From assembly GCA_963847715.1 (NCBI GenBank), contig CAWKAZ010000012.1:496001-560000 (forward strand): DNA of 64,000 nt, written 5' to 3'. Every line of letters starts with the position of its first letter. The stretch's first letter is position 1. The position numbers and the translations under genes are program-made. The stretch comes from Acidiflorens sp963847715 (lineage in GTDB: Bacteria; Acidobacteriota; Terriglobia; Terriglobales; Acidobacteriaceae). Below, piece by piece: positions 24,943 to 33,309 of this stretch. The notes under the pieces were generated by a model, which did no database searches, was not told the origin of the DNA, and saw only the letters and a list, made by a program, of their open reading frames with translations.

Positions 24943-24978
24943 CATGGAAGAGCGGCCCTTCGGGTATGCAGTTCCATG
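24943..24978. repeat. Short palindromic element
   Basis: Bounded by CATGGAA (24943-24949) and TTCCATG (24972-24978). Its inner GGAAGAGCGGCCCTT is shared exactly with the element at 55273-55335. Confidence 0.6.
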
Positions 24979-25044
24979 ACATCCTATACAAAACGTTACG
25001 GGACATCCTTTACACTCGGCCCGCAAATCAAAACGGGCTTTACA

Positions 25045-25152
25045 TTTTGCTGAAAAACTCGGATTTGTATCAGGGTATCGCTTTAGCGATACCGTAACTT
25101 CCTAAGATTCCCCTTTAGGGGCTGGACCTTGGCAGCCGAGTCTTTCAGCAAA
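25045..25152. repeat. MITE-like element, copy B, with long terminal inverted repeats
   Basis: The ends TTTTGCTGAAAAACTCGG (25045-25062) and CCGAGTCTTTCAGCAAA (25136-25152) are inverted copies with one or two mismatches. Inside lie hairpins GGTATCGC-TTTA-GCGATACC and CCCC-TTTA-GGGG. About 108 bp, no coding capacity. It sits in a 494-bp gene-free stretch (24855-25348) that otherwise shows only the short palindrome at 24943. Confidence 0.8.
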
Positions 25153-25348
25153 CTGTTTAGCCCCCTGCGGTCGTTGTGCGGCCGACGCGCACAAACGCTG
25201 GTCGAGGGCCGAGAAAACGCCGCGCAAGTTCCCCCCGCAGGCTCGTTCCTTAAGTCGGAACGCGGGCGCTGACCCCGGCCATGCACTACCGCGGAGGATG
25301 CGCGCGCCAGCCGTTCTGTTAAAATCACATAATCTGAGGCAATTATCT

Positions 25349-26071
25349 ATGTTTACTGGGCGCAAACTGCCGTTGTCGCTGGCATTCGGAGTGTTGGTCA
25401 TCGTGGCCATCGGGGCCAGTTGTAAGGGCTTTTTTCCGGACAACACACTGAATACAGTCGCTATTCAGCCGCCAACTCCATCGGTACAAGTTGGCCAAAC
25501 GACGACCCTGCAAGCTTGGGGAACCTATTCGGACGGTTCGAGGGCTCAGATTACCAGCGGCGTCGCATGGACAAGCGACACCCCGGCCGCTGTCTGTTTT
25601 GTTTCAGGAACTACTTGCGTCTCCTCGTTCACCGGCGGCTCAGCCCCGGTCTCGGGGGTAGCCCCGGGCGGCACGGCCACGATCACGGCCGCCGCACAGG
25701 GTATTAGCGCGACCGCGATGGCAACGGCATTCCTCGGCACAGTCACCAATTTTGAGGTGTGCTTAGGGACATTTAGCTCCACAAGTTGTCCCAATCCCAA
25801 AGCGAACGTGAGTGCCGCCAGTGGCGGAGCGCCGACCTTTAACGCGCAGGCTACCTACAACAACGGCATATCAAACCAACAATTAGATCTCACAACCGAG
25901 TCGACGTGGACAGTCACGCCGACTCCAAACGCTGGAGGAATTACGTGCCTAAGCTCAACTTCCCCGGCTACCTGTACCGTGCAGCAAGGGACAACGCAGC
26001 AGACCTATACAGTTACCGTAACGTACGGAACAAACTCCTCAGCTACAGGATCGATAGTCGTAGGGCCTTAA
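25349..26071 (+). CDS. Ig-like (BIG2-type) lipoprotein
   Basis: 240-aa surface lipoprotein. The start at ATG 25349 gives a signal peptide with a lipobox near residue 25 (VAIGASCKG). Residues 35-115 (VAIQPPTPSVQVGQTTTLQAWGTYSDGS and VAPGGTATITAAAQGIS) resemble a bacterial Ig-like group 2 domain, and a second Ig-like segment follows. Cys residues occur in pairs and could form disulfides. No partner gene is obvious. Role unknown, possibly cell-surface adhesion. Confidence 0.7.
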   Translation: MFTGRKLPLSLAFGVLVIVAIGASCKGFFPDNTLNTVAIQPPTPSVQVGQTTTLQAWGTYSDGSRAQITSGVAWTSDTPAAVCFVSGTTCVSSFTGGSAPVSGVAPGGTATITAAAQGISATAMATAFLGTVTNFEVCLGTFSSTSCPNPKANVSAASGGAPTFNAQATYNNGISNQQLDLTTESTWTVTPTPNAGGITCLSSTSPATCTVQQGTTQQTYTVTVTYGTNSSATGSIVVGP

Positions 26072-26533
26072 GGGCCTTAAATGACCGTGGATGCTCGCGG
26101 CGGGGTAGCCCCCATCTCGTGCCGATAAGCATTAATGTGTGCGCCTAAGTGCCTCGCAGAGAAACAAAAATGGGTGCCACCCTTCTCGCGCTTTTCGAGA
26201 AGTGTGACTCCGCGCCGCCGGCCGCACTGCTCTTTGATTGATACCATCCTGATCGCCTACCCAAACCACAAACGGCTGCCTTCCAGCACGAAGTGAACAC
26301 AAGGCGAAAAGCGCGACCAATTCACGCTAAACCATTGATTCAAAAATATCTTACGAGTAAACCCTTTAAACTCAAAGATCTAGCGGGAATTGGCTTCCAA
26401 ATCTTTGATTCTAAAAGATCGAGATAGGAGGGTCTCTCCGATTTAGCGAAACACGATTCAGAACAGAAAGCGACCCGAGTCAACCAAAGGAACACCGCAA
26501 AAACCGCCTCGCGTTATAGTGGAAAGCGACCCC
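26072..26533. other. Gene-free spacer of about 460 bp
   Basis: No convincing gene is seen. It contains a TGGGTGCCACCC palindrome at about 26171-26182 and a hairpin CTTCTCG / CGAGAAG (26182-26202), both repeat-like, then a locally AT-richer tract (26320-26420). A TATAGT at 26515-26520 may be the -10 box of the next gene. Confidence 0.5.
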
Positions 26534-27553
26534 GTGAAATCCATTTCCCATCGCTTCAGGTTCTCCATTCCACTCATCCTTGTCGCCTTACTCTCCGCCT
26601 GCAACCGCGGTCGCGGACGAGTCCTCGAAGTCGCCTACGTTTCCGCCGTCCAGGCCAATCTCCGCGATCGCGTTGCTGCCGTATATGACAAAGCTGGATC
26701 CGTGAAAAATGGCGAGCGCGTCGAAGTCCTCGACCATGATCGCCGCTTCGTAAAGGTGCGCACTTCGACCGGAGCAATGGGATGGATTGAACAGCGCTTC
26801 CTGGTCGGTCAGGATGTCTTCGATCAGATACAAAAGCTGACCGCGGATAATCTGAACGATCCCATACAAGCGCAGGGCATCACGCGCAACGATACCAATC
26901 TCCACGTTGAACCGGGACGCGACACCGAACACCTGTATCAAATTTCATCCGGCGAGAAGCTAGGATTGCTGAAACGCGGCACAGCCGAAAAGCCCGGAAC
27001 AGTCGCACCGCCGCCGAAGTCGTCCGCGCAGGGCAAGTCACAAGACAAGCAGCCAGTGCCCGTGATCGAAGACTGGTGGCTCGTGCGCGACTCGCACAAC
27101 CGCGTTGGTTGGGTGCTTTCTCGCATGGTCGACGTCGATGTCCCACTCGACATCGCGCAGTACGCCGAAGGCCAGCGCATCGTCGCGTTCTTCGTGCTCA
27201 ATCAGGTGCAGGATGGCGATAAGAAGGTTTCGCAGTATCTGACCGTACTGAGCGAGCCCAAGGATGGCTTGCCCTTCGACTTCAACCAGATTCGCGTCTT
27301 CACCTGGAACGTGAAGCGTCATCGCTACGAGACTGCCTATCGCGAGCGGACGGAAGGCATTCTGCCCGTGACCGTCACGCAAGAAACTTACGACAAAGAG
27401 GGAACGTTGCCCACCTTCGTGATTCGCGTACCAGATGATACCGGCAAGATTTACGAACGCAAATACAAGCTGAACACGCCCATCGTCCGACGCGTGCTTG
27501 GGCCCGGAGAAGTGCCCGTGCACACCGCGAAGAAGTCACGAAAGAAGCACTGA
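26534..27553 (+). CDS. SH3-domain lipoprotein
   Basis: 339-aa envelope protein. I favour GTG 26534 (VKSISHRFRFSIPLILVALLSAC), because an upstream GTG at 26519 overlaps a likely -10 box. The lipobox is LLSAC. Two bacterial SH3 domains follow: one around SAVQANLRDRVAAVYDKAGSV to GAMGWIEQRFL, the second around NDTNLHVEPGRDTEHLYQIS to NRVGWVLSRMVDV. SH3b domains often bind peptidoglycan. The C-terminal 130 residues are unassigned. Confidence 0.75.
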   Translation: MKSISHRFRFSIPLILVALLSACNRGRGRVLEVAYVSAVQANLRDRVAAVYDKAGSVKNGERVEVLDHDRRFVKVRTSTGAMGWIEQRFLVGQDVFDQIQKLTADNLNDPIQAQGITRNDTNLHVEPGRDTEHLYQISSGEKLGLLKRGTAEKPGTVAPPPKSSAQGKSQDKQPVPVIEDWWLVRDSHNRVGWVLSRMVDVDVPLDIAQYAEGQRIVAFFVLNQVQDGDKKVSQYLTVLSEPKDGLPFDFNQIRVFTWNVKRHRYETAYRERTEGILPVTVTQETYDKEGTLPTFVIRVPDDTGKIYERKYKLNTPIVRRVLGPGEVPVHTAKKSRKKH

Positions 27554-27597
27554 TTTCCTCCGTGTTCCTCTGTGCACCCCGTGGTTAAAGGTTTTTA
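27553..27597. repeat. Dispersed CTCCGTG-type repeat
   Basis: TTTCCTCCGTGTTCCTCTGT followed by GCACCCCGTGGTTAAAGGTT lies between converging genes. It resembles the copies at 24327 and 63925. Confidence 0.6.
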
Positions 27598-28779
27598 GCT
27601 GTAAAACGAGGCAATCCCGTCAGCAACGCGCCGAAGTTCATCATCCCGCAACTCTGGGAACATCGGCAGCGCCAGCACTTCTTTCGCAGCCCGTTCTGAC
27701 TCCGGCAGATCCCCTTCGCGAAGTCCGAGATACGCAAACACAGGCTGCAGATGCAGCGGTAGCGGATAGTAGACTTCCGACCCAATCTTCCGCTCGGCCA
27801 GAAACTGTCGCAATTCATCCCGTCGCTGCGCGCGAATTACATACTGATGGAACACATGTGTGGCCTGCGGACTCCGCGCCAGCAGCCGAACCGGCGCATT
27901 CGCACCCGACACAAGTCCAGACTCGGCAAACAGCCGGTCATAAGTCGCGGCATGCTGCTGCCGCAGCCGGTTCCATTCCGCGATGTACTTCATCTTCACG
28001 CGCAGCACTGCCGCCTGAATTCCATCCATGCGTCCATTCCACCCAAATTCATGGTGATAGTAACGGCGTGGGCTGCCATGATTGCGGAGTTGCCGCATAT
28101 GTTCTGCCATCTCCGGTCGCGTGGTTGTGACGATGCCCGCGTCTCCGTAGGCGCTCAGGTTCTTGGTGGGATAGAAACTGAATGCAGCCGTGATGCCGAG
28201 CGATCCCGCGCCGCGCCCGTCCCAGGACGCTCCAATTGCCTGTGCGGCGTCTTCCACGATGGCGACATCGAACTCACTCGCGATGCGGTCGAAGGCGTCC
28301 ATGTTCGCGCATTGGCCATAAAGATGGACGGGAAGAATGGCGCGAATCTTCTCCGAACTTGTGGCCCGCAGACGGCGGCTGACGAGGTCGGCATCGAGAT
28401 TCAGCGTGCCCGGATCAACATCCACGAAGACCGGAGTCGCCCCCGCCCGCACGATCGAGCTAGCGGAAGCGAAGAAACTGAACGCGGTCGTGATCACAGA
28501 ATCGCCAGGCTTGACGCCGGCCGCGACCAGCGCCAGCCAGAGCGCCTCCGTACCAGACGAGCACCCAACCGCAGCGGCCGCTCCGGTCAACGCGGCGATC
28601 TCACGTTCCAGAGCTTCCACCTCAGGACCGAGAATGAAGTTCTGCGAATCACAAACCCGCGAGATGGCAGCGAGGACTTCCTCTCGAATGCTCACGTACT
28701 GACGACGCAAGTCGAGCAGAGGCACCCACTCCGCCCCAGAGCTGAGTTCGACAGGCGATCCTGACACGCGCGCCTTCAC
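27595..28779 (-). CDS. DegT/DnrJ/EryC1/StrS-type PLP aminotransferase
   Basis: 394-aa enzyme of the sugar-nucleotide aminotransferase family, which puts amino groups on keto-sugars for surface polysaccharides. Visible features are PLLDLRRQYVSIREEVLAAI, the cofactor-phosphate region SSGTEALWLAL, the VEDAAQAIGA Asp, and the PLP lysine in FSFYPTKNLSAYGDAG. The start is GTG 28779. No other sugar genes are adjacent, so the exact substrate is open. Confidence 0.88.
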   Translation of the reverse strand: MKARVSGSPVELSSGAEWVPLLDLRRQYVSIREEVLAAISRVCDSQNFILGPEVEALEREIAALTGAAAAVGCSSGTEALWLALVAAGVKPGDSVITTAFSFFASASSIVRAGATPVFVDVDPGTLNLDADLVSRRLRATSSEKIRAILPVHLYGQCANMDAFDRIASEFDVAIVEDAAQAIGASWDGRGAGSLGITAAFSFYPTKNLSAYGDAGIVTTTRPEMAEHMRQLRNHGSPRRYYHHEFGWNGRMDGIQAAVLRVKMKYIAEWNRLRQQHAATYDRLFAESGLVSGANAPVRLLARSPQATHVFHQYVIRAQRRDELRQFLAERKIGSEVYYPLPLHLQPVFAYLGLREGDLPESERAAKEVLALPMFPELRDDELRRVADGIASFYS

Positions 28780-28830
28780 AAGACGACGATTCTAGCAGGG
28801 AGAGTTTGCGTATAAAACACAACGCAAGGG

Positions 28831-29274
28831 TTAACCGCGCTGCGTCTTCTTTGCCTGCTGATTCTTCCGGCGACGCTTTCCTCGACTCTTTCTTTGCATG
28901 ATCGGCAAAGCAGGAGCGATTGCCGGAAGGGACGCAACCGCACACTGCTGCAGATAGCACCGCCACGGTTCCAGGTCAGCGCGCAGGCGTTCCATATCAA
29001 GCTCGCAGAAGAACAGATCCGAGCCATTGAGATTCCGTAGAGCCCGCTCCAGCACCGAACGCGCACCGACATAGTTGCTGCGGGACTGGTGATGAAACGC
29101 GACGGCTAGCTGCACCATGCCTTGCAGATGCCGACGGAAGGGGAGTTCTCGAGCGATACCGCGCCAGACGTCTTCCAGAACTTCATGGGCCTCGAAATAG
29201 TGGCCGCAGTTGAACAACTCAAGGCCTCGCTCAAACTCGCCGCTACCAGGTTGAAAGACAGGCGGAGATGTCAT
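28831..29274 (-). CDS. DUF309 family protein
   Basis: 147-aa protein with the family core FERGLELFNCGHYFEAHEVLEDVWR and LQGMVQLAVAFHHQSRSNYVGARSVLERAL. The conserved HExxE-like helix (AHEVLEDVW) is kept. The C-terminus is a basic tail (KSRGKRRRKNQQAKK). It lies 51 bp upstream of the aminotransferase and may be co-transcribed with it. Function unknown. Confidence 0.82.
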   Translation of the reverse strand: MTSPPVFQPGSGEFERGLELFNCGHYFEAHEVLEDVWRGIARELPFRRHLQGMVQLAVAFHHQSRSNYVGARSVLERALRNLNGSDLFFCELDMERLRADLEPWRCYLQQCAVASLPAIAPALPIMQRKSRGKRRRKNQQAKKTQRG

Positions 29275-29556
29275 ACAGGACTAGCTCTACCGGACTACAG
29301 TACACTCCCTGACAATCTACACGATTTCATATATCCATCGCCCCAAGTCATCCCGAAAAACGTAGAGAATTGCGACTTCAAATCTATCATGCTGATGAGT
29401 AAAGACTTAATGCGGTTATCTTTTGGAATACAGATTGCACTTGTGTGGTGTTCGTTGTATTGGGCGTGCTTGGGATGCGTGCGGTATTTCGGCCTCGCCT
29501 AAACGTAAATGGACGAACCGCTTTTAGATTTCCAGATTCAGACAGGAGAAATCGCA

Positions 29557-32500
29557 ATGGAATCTGCCTTCCGTAACACTTGGACTTACCTACTGTTGGC
29601 CTTCGTTGTTCTCAGCCTCTGCGCCGGAGCATTCGCGCAAGGAACAGGCGACCTGTCAGGCTTGGTGACAGACACTACGGGCGCCGTTGTTTCCGGGGTC
29701 CAAGTGAAGTTGACCAATGGTGCAACTGGCGCAGTTTTTACCACTGTGACGACGCCTGCCGGGACTTACCGTTTCCCAGCGCTTGAGGTTGTTGGCACCT
29801 ACAGTCTTGAATTGGTAAATAAGGGATTCAAGTCGGTGAAAGTGCAGAACATAGTCGTTAGCGTGGGCGTGGCGACGACGCGCGATATCAAGTTGGAAGT
29901 GGGCGCAGCCACAGAACAGGTCACCGTAGAAGGTGGCGGCACCCAGTTAGTGCAGACCGAGGACTCCTCTCTCTCTCAGAACATCGACCACAATGTGTGG
30001 GCCAATATGCCCTTGGAAGCCCGGAACTCGAATGACTTCATTGGCTTGCTTCCGGGTGCTGAGCCCGCGGCCCAAGCCAACTTGGCTACGGATCGCGGAG
30101 CGGCGGTAAACGGCACGCGAAGCGGCAGCGGTAACTTCATGGTTGAAGGTTTTGATAACAACGATCAGGGTCTGGGCGGCGGGGGTTCTCTGGGCTCAGG
30201 GTCGGGCGGATCGAACACCACCATCTCCCCCGATGCAATCGAAGAGTATCGAGTAATCGAGGGTACGCCCTCAGCAGAGTATGGCAAGGCCGGTGGGTTT
30301 GTGACCGACACAGTGCTCAAAGGCGGAACCAACCAGTGGCACGGATCCCTGTTTGAGTACAACCGCATTCAGGCTCTCGCGGCCAATAGCTGGTTCTCCA
30401 ACAACTCAGGCAACAAAGATGCCCTCGTTCGTAATCAGTTCGGCGGTTCGGTGGGTGGACCGATCGTGAAGGACAAGACGTTCTTCTATTTCACCACTGA
30501 AATTCACCGCTTGCGATTCTCGAGCCCACTAACCGCAAACACCTATACCAACGACTTTGTGAACTTCGTGCAGGGCGGCCAGTTCGCAACTTTCATGGAG
30601 AGCGATCCCGCCGGTTTCTGTAACAACACGACGTTGCAGGCTGCGCTTCAGGCTTCTCTGGGCACATCCGTTGCCGGTCCTTGTCCGGGTGCCTTTAGTA
30701 CTTCCGCCCCTAACGGCTCCAATGCAACCATCGGCCCGGTTTACGCAAAGATGGCTGGCGGTCAGAAGCCGGCGCTCTGTACTTCGGGAGCGAAGAATTG
30801 CAAGTTTGATCAAAATGGCCCGGGCTACTCGGCCACAGCTCAGGGGCTCTACACCGGCGGAAACTACGTCAATGTCTTCGGTGGCATTCCTGTCGCGATT
30901 ACTTACCCGGTCCCCGTATATGCTCAGATCACCGTGGGTGCGCCCAGCAGTTTGAACCAGGCGCGGTATACGGCAAAGTTCGACCACAAGTTGGGTACGA
31001 ATGACCAACTGAACGTTGCTTACCTATACGACAACGCGGACACAAACACGGCTTTCGGGGGTGGAAACAACACATTGGGCCCTGCCCTCCCGAACCACGG
31101 TCGAGCGCAGAACGCGGGCGTGACTTGGTCGCATACCTTCAGCCCAACGGTTCTCAACCAGGCACGCATGTCCTATGTGCGCCATACTGCTAACTTTCCG
31201 GGCGACCCAGGTGTCGCGGGCAGCCCCTCCACGGTCACCTTTTGGGATACGCCAGCCGTGGCACTGGGTAATGCCAACAATCTGCCCCAATTTTTTACCG
31301 AGAATGAGTTCATCTACAAGGACGATCTTTCTGTAACCAAGGGAAAGCACAACTTCAAAGGGGGCGGAGAGTTCCGGCGCACCCGCAATGGAAGTATTTT
31401 TGACGCTAATGGGAACGGCCTGAACCTACCTCAGGACGTCGAGGACCTGGTCACGGATGCCACGTTCACTGAAAACGTGGAATCGTTGCTCTTCGGGGGC
31501 TACTACCTCGGCTCCCTGGCCTATGCCCAGGGCGCCATCAACCCAACGACGGGAACCTTGCCGCAGTTCTACCGTGGCTATCGCGCCAACGAAGTTGCTG
31601 CATACATGCAGGATGACTGGCGCGTGAACAGCCGTTTGACTGTGAACCTGGGATTGCGTTGGGAGTATTTTGGTCCGCCGCACAACTTCCAGCCCGGCGT
31701 TGACTCAAACTTTTATCAGGGCGTGCCGGTTTTGCAACCCAATCCCTGCCAGCCTCCAGCCTGCACCAACCCGAACCCGTTCTGGCCGTCGTCCACTAGC
31801 ACGTACTACGCGCAATTTACTACCGGCGCGGCGCAACAGAGGAACCACGATCTCTGGAACAAGGACCTGAACAACTTTGGGCCTCGCTTCGGTTTTGCTT
31901 ATGACTTGATGGGGAACCAGAAATTGGTTCTGCGCGGTGGATTTGGTATCAACTACGACCGCCTCTATAACAACGTCTTTGAAAACATCCGCTTCAATCC
32001 GCCGTTCTATGCCATCGGTGAACTGGGCGCCTTGGTGGGACTCGCATCTATCAGTCCGGCGCAGACCGCCCAGTTGGTGACCGCTCCCTATGCTGGCACG
32101 TCCGTCTACGCGGGTGGGGCGTTGAAACCTTCCTTGCGCGCGATGGATCAGAACTTTGTAACCCCCTATTACGAGCAGTCTCACTTGGGCTTCCAGTACC
32201 AACTGACAAAGAACATGGTAGTGGAGTCTAACTATGTGGGGACTTTCGGCCACAAGTTGACCGCCATCATTGGCAGAAACAACTTCGATGGCCGTACGGC
32301 AGCCGGTTTCTCAACCAAGGCCGTTAACACGGCTTACAGCACGATTGGCTTCCGTTCGAATTGTTGCGATTCGAATTACCACGCATGGCAGACTACTCTG
32401 CGGCAACGCTTCTCAAATGGCCTGCAGTTCAACGTCAACTATACGTTCGCGAAGGGTATGGACGATGTCAGCGACACGTTTACCACCAAGAATGCAGGTG

Positions 32501-33198
32501 GGAACGCGTATCCGACCGACAGCATGAATCCTCACCTCGACTACGGGCCGGCCGACTACAACGTCAAGCACCGGGTCGTTGCAAGCTTTGTGTATGATCT
32601 GCCGTTCGCGAAAGGCAACCGGTGGATTGGAGGTTGGAACGTTTCGGGAATCGTGGCTGTGCAAAGCGGTGCTGATTTCTCGATTAACAACAGCACCGTC
32701 GATAGCAACAAGGATACGCAGTTCAACGATCGAGCCAATTACATCGGTCCTGGCACGATCACTAGTGCCATTAACCACAATGTAAGCCCTGCCACTGGCT
32801 TCCTGAAGACAAGCACCGACTGCACAATGGACTCTAACTGCTTGTGGGGCATGTTGAATGGATCGACTACAACGGCTCAAGCAGGAATTGCGTGTCCGTT
32901 GACCGTCAATATGGGGCTCTGGTGCCAAGGTAAGGCTCTTGGACAAATGCAGCGCAATTCACTTGTGGGCCCGGGATTCTTCAACACTGATATCGGCTTC
33001 GCCAAGAGTTTCAAGATCACGGAGCATTCTGCTTTGAAATTCGAAGGTAACTTCTTCAATATTCTCAACCACCCGAACTTCCTGCCGCCAGACTCCAATC
33101 TGAACGATGGAAACTTCGGAAGGTCGACCTCAACTTTCAGCAACCAGCAGTCTGGTGGACCTCGGATCACGCAATTGGCTATTCGGTTCGATTTCTAA
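29557..33198 (+). CDS. TonB-dependent receptor, Oar-like, with carboxypeptidase-regulatory domain
   Basis: 1213-aa outer-membrane protein. The start is ATG 29557 after CAGGAGAA, with a signal peptide ending AGAFAQ. An N-terminal carboxypeptidase-regulatory-like beta-sandwich follows (GDLSGLVTDTTGAVVSGVQV, about residues 28-110), then a plug-like region (GTRSGSGNFMVEGFDNNDQG) and a long beta-barrel. It ends with RITQLAIRFDF, a typical terminal aromatic strand. Such receptors are expanded in Acidobacteria for polymer uptake; the ligand is unknown. It is a monocistronic unit ended by a strong terminator. Confidence 0.9.
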   Translation: MESAFRNTWTYLLLAFVVLSLCAGAFAQGTGDLSGLVTDTTGAVVSGVQVKLTNGATGAVFTTVTTPAGTYRFPALEVVGTYSLELVNKGFKSVKVQNIVVSVGVATTRDIKLEVGAATEQVTVEGGGTQLVQTEDSSLSQNIDHNVWANMPLEARNSNDFIGLLPGAEPAAQANLATDRGAAVNGTRSGSGNFMVEGFDNNDQGLGGGGSLGSGSGGSNTTISPDAIEEYRVIEGTPSAEYGKAGGFVTDTVLKGGTNQWHGSLFEYNRIQALAANSWFSNNSGNKDALVRNQFGGSVGGPIVKDKTFFYFTTEIHRLRFSSPLTANTYTNDFVNFVQGGQFATFMESDPAGFCNNTTLQAALQASLGTSVAGPCPGAFSTSAPNGSNATIGPVYAKMAGGQKPALCTSGAKNCKFDQNGPGYSATAQGLYTGGNYVNVFGGIPVAITYPVPVYAQITVGAPSSLNQARYTAKFDHKLGTNDQLNVAYLYDNADTNTAFGGGNNTLGPALPNHGRAQNAGVTWSHTFSPTVLNQARMSYVRHTANFPGDPGVAGSPSTVTFWDTPAVALGNANNLPQFFTENEFIYKDDLSVTKGKHNFKGGGEFRRTRNGSIFDANGNGLNLPQDVEDLVTDATFTENVESLLFGGYYLGSLAYAQGAINPTTGTLPQFYRGYRANEVAAYMQDDWRVNSRLTVNLGLRWEYFGPPHNFQPGVDSNFYQGVPVLQPNPCQPPACTNPNPFWPSSTSTYYAQFTTGAAQQRNHDLWNKDLNNFGPRFGFAYDLMGNQKLVLRGGFGINYDRLYNNVFENIRFNPPFYAIGELGALVGLASISPAQTAQLVTAPYAGTSVYAGGALKPSLRAMDQNFVTPYYEQSHLGFQYQLTKNMVVESNYVGTFGHKLTAIIGRNNFDGRTAAGFSTKAVNTAYSTIGFRSNCCDSNYHAWQTTLRQRFSNGLQFNVNYTFAKGMDDVSDTFTTKNAGGNAYPTDSMNPHLDYGPADYNVKHRVVASFVYDLPFAKGNRWIGGWNVSGIVAVQSGADFSINNSTVDSNKDTQFNDRANYIGPGTITSAINHNVSPATGFLKTSTDCTMDSNCLWGMLNGSTTTAQAGIACPLTVNMGLWCQGKALGQMQRNSLVGPGFFNTDIGFAKSFKITEHSALKFEGNFFNILNHPNFLPPDSNLNDGNFGRSTSTFSNQQSGGPRITQLAIRFDF

Positions 33199-33214
33199 CT
33201 CAGTCGGGAATTAG

Positions 33215-33249
33215 TAAAAAAGGCCGGCCGCGAGGCTGGCCTTTTTTTG
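33215..33249 (+). terminator. Intrinsic terminator after the TonB receptor
   Basis: AAAAAAGGCCGGCC, loop GCGA, GGCTGGCCTTTTTTT. The stem is 13-14 bp with one G-T pair, followed by a T-run. Confidence 0.92.
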
Positions 33250-33266
33250 TCCCGGTGCCCCCGCAG

Positions 33267-33294
33267 TTGATACGCCGTCGCGCTGTGCTAGACT
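33267..33294 (+). promoter_or_regulatory. Promoter of the sulfatase-TPR gene
   Basis: TTGATA (33267-33272), 16-bp spacer, TAGACT (33289-33294). The start codon at 33310 lies only about 9 bp after the likely transcription start, and no Shine-Dalgarno is visible. Confidence 0.55.
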
Positions 33295-33309
33295 TTTTTC
33301 ACTCCTCTT

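Noticed and set aside
29122..29502. Plus-strand ORF of 126 codons
   Set aside because: The first part is antisense to the DUF309 gene, and the rest is a spacer with no recognisable motif.
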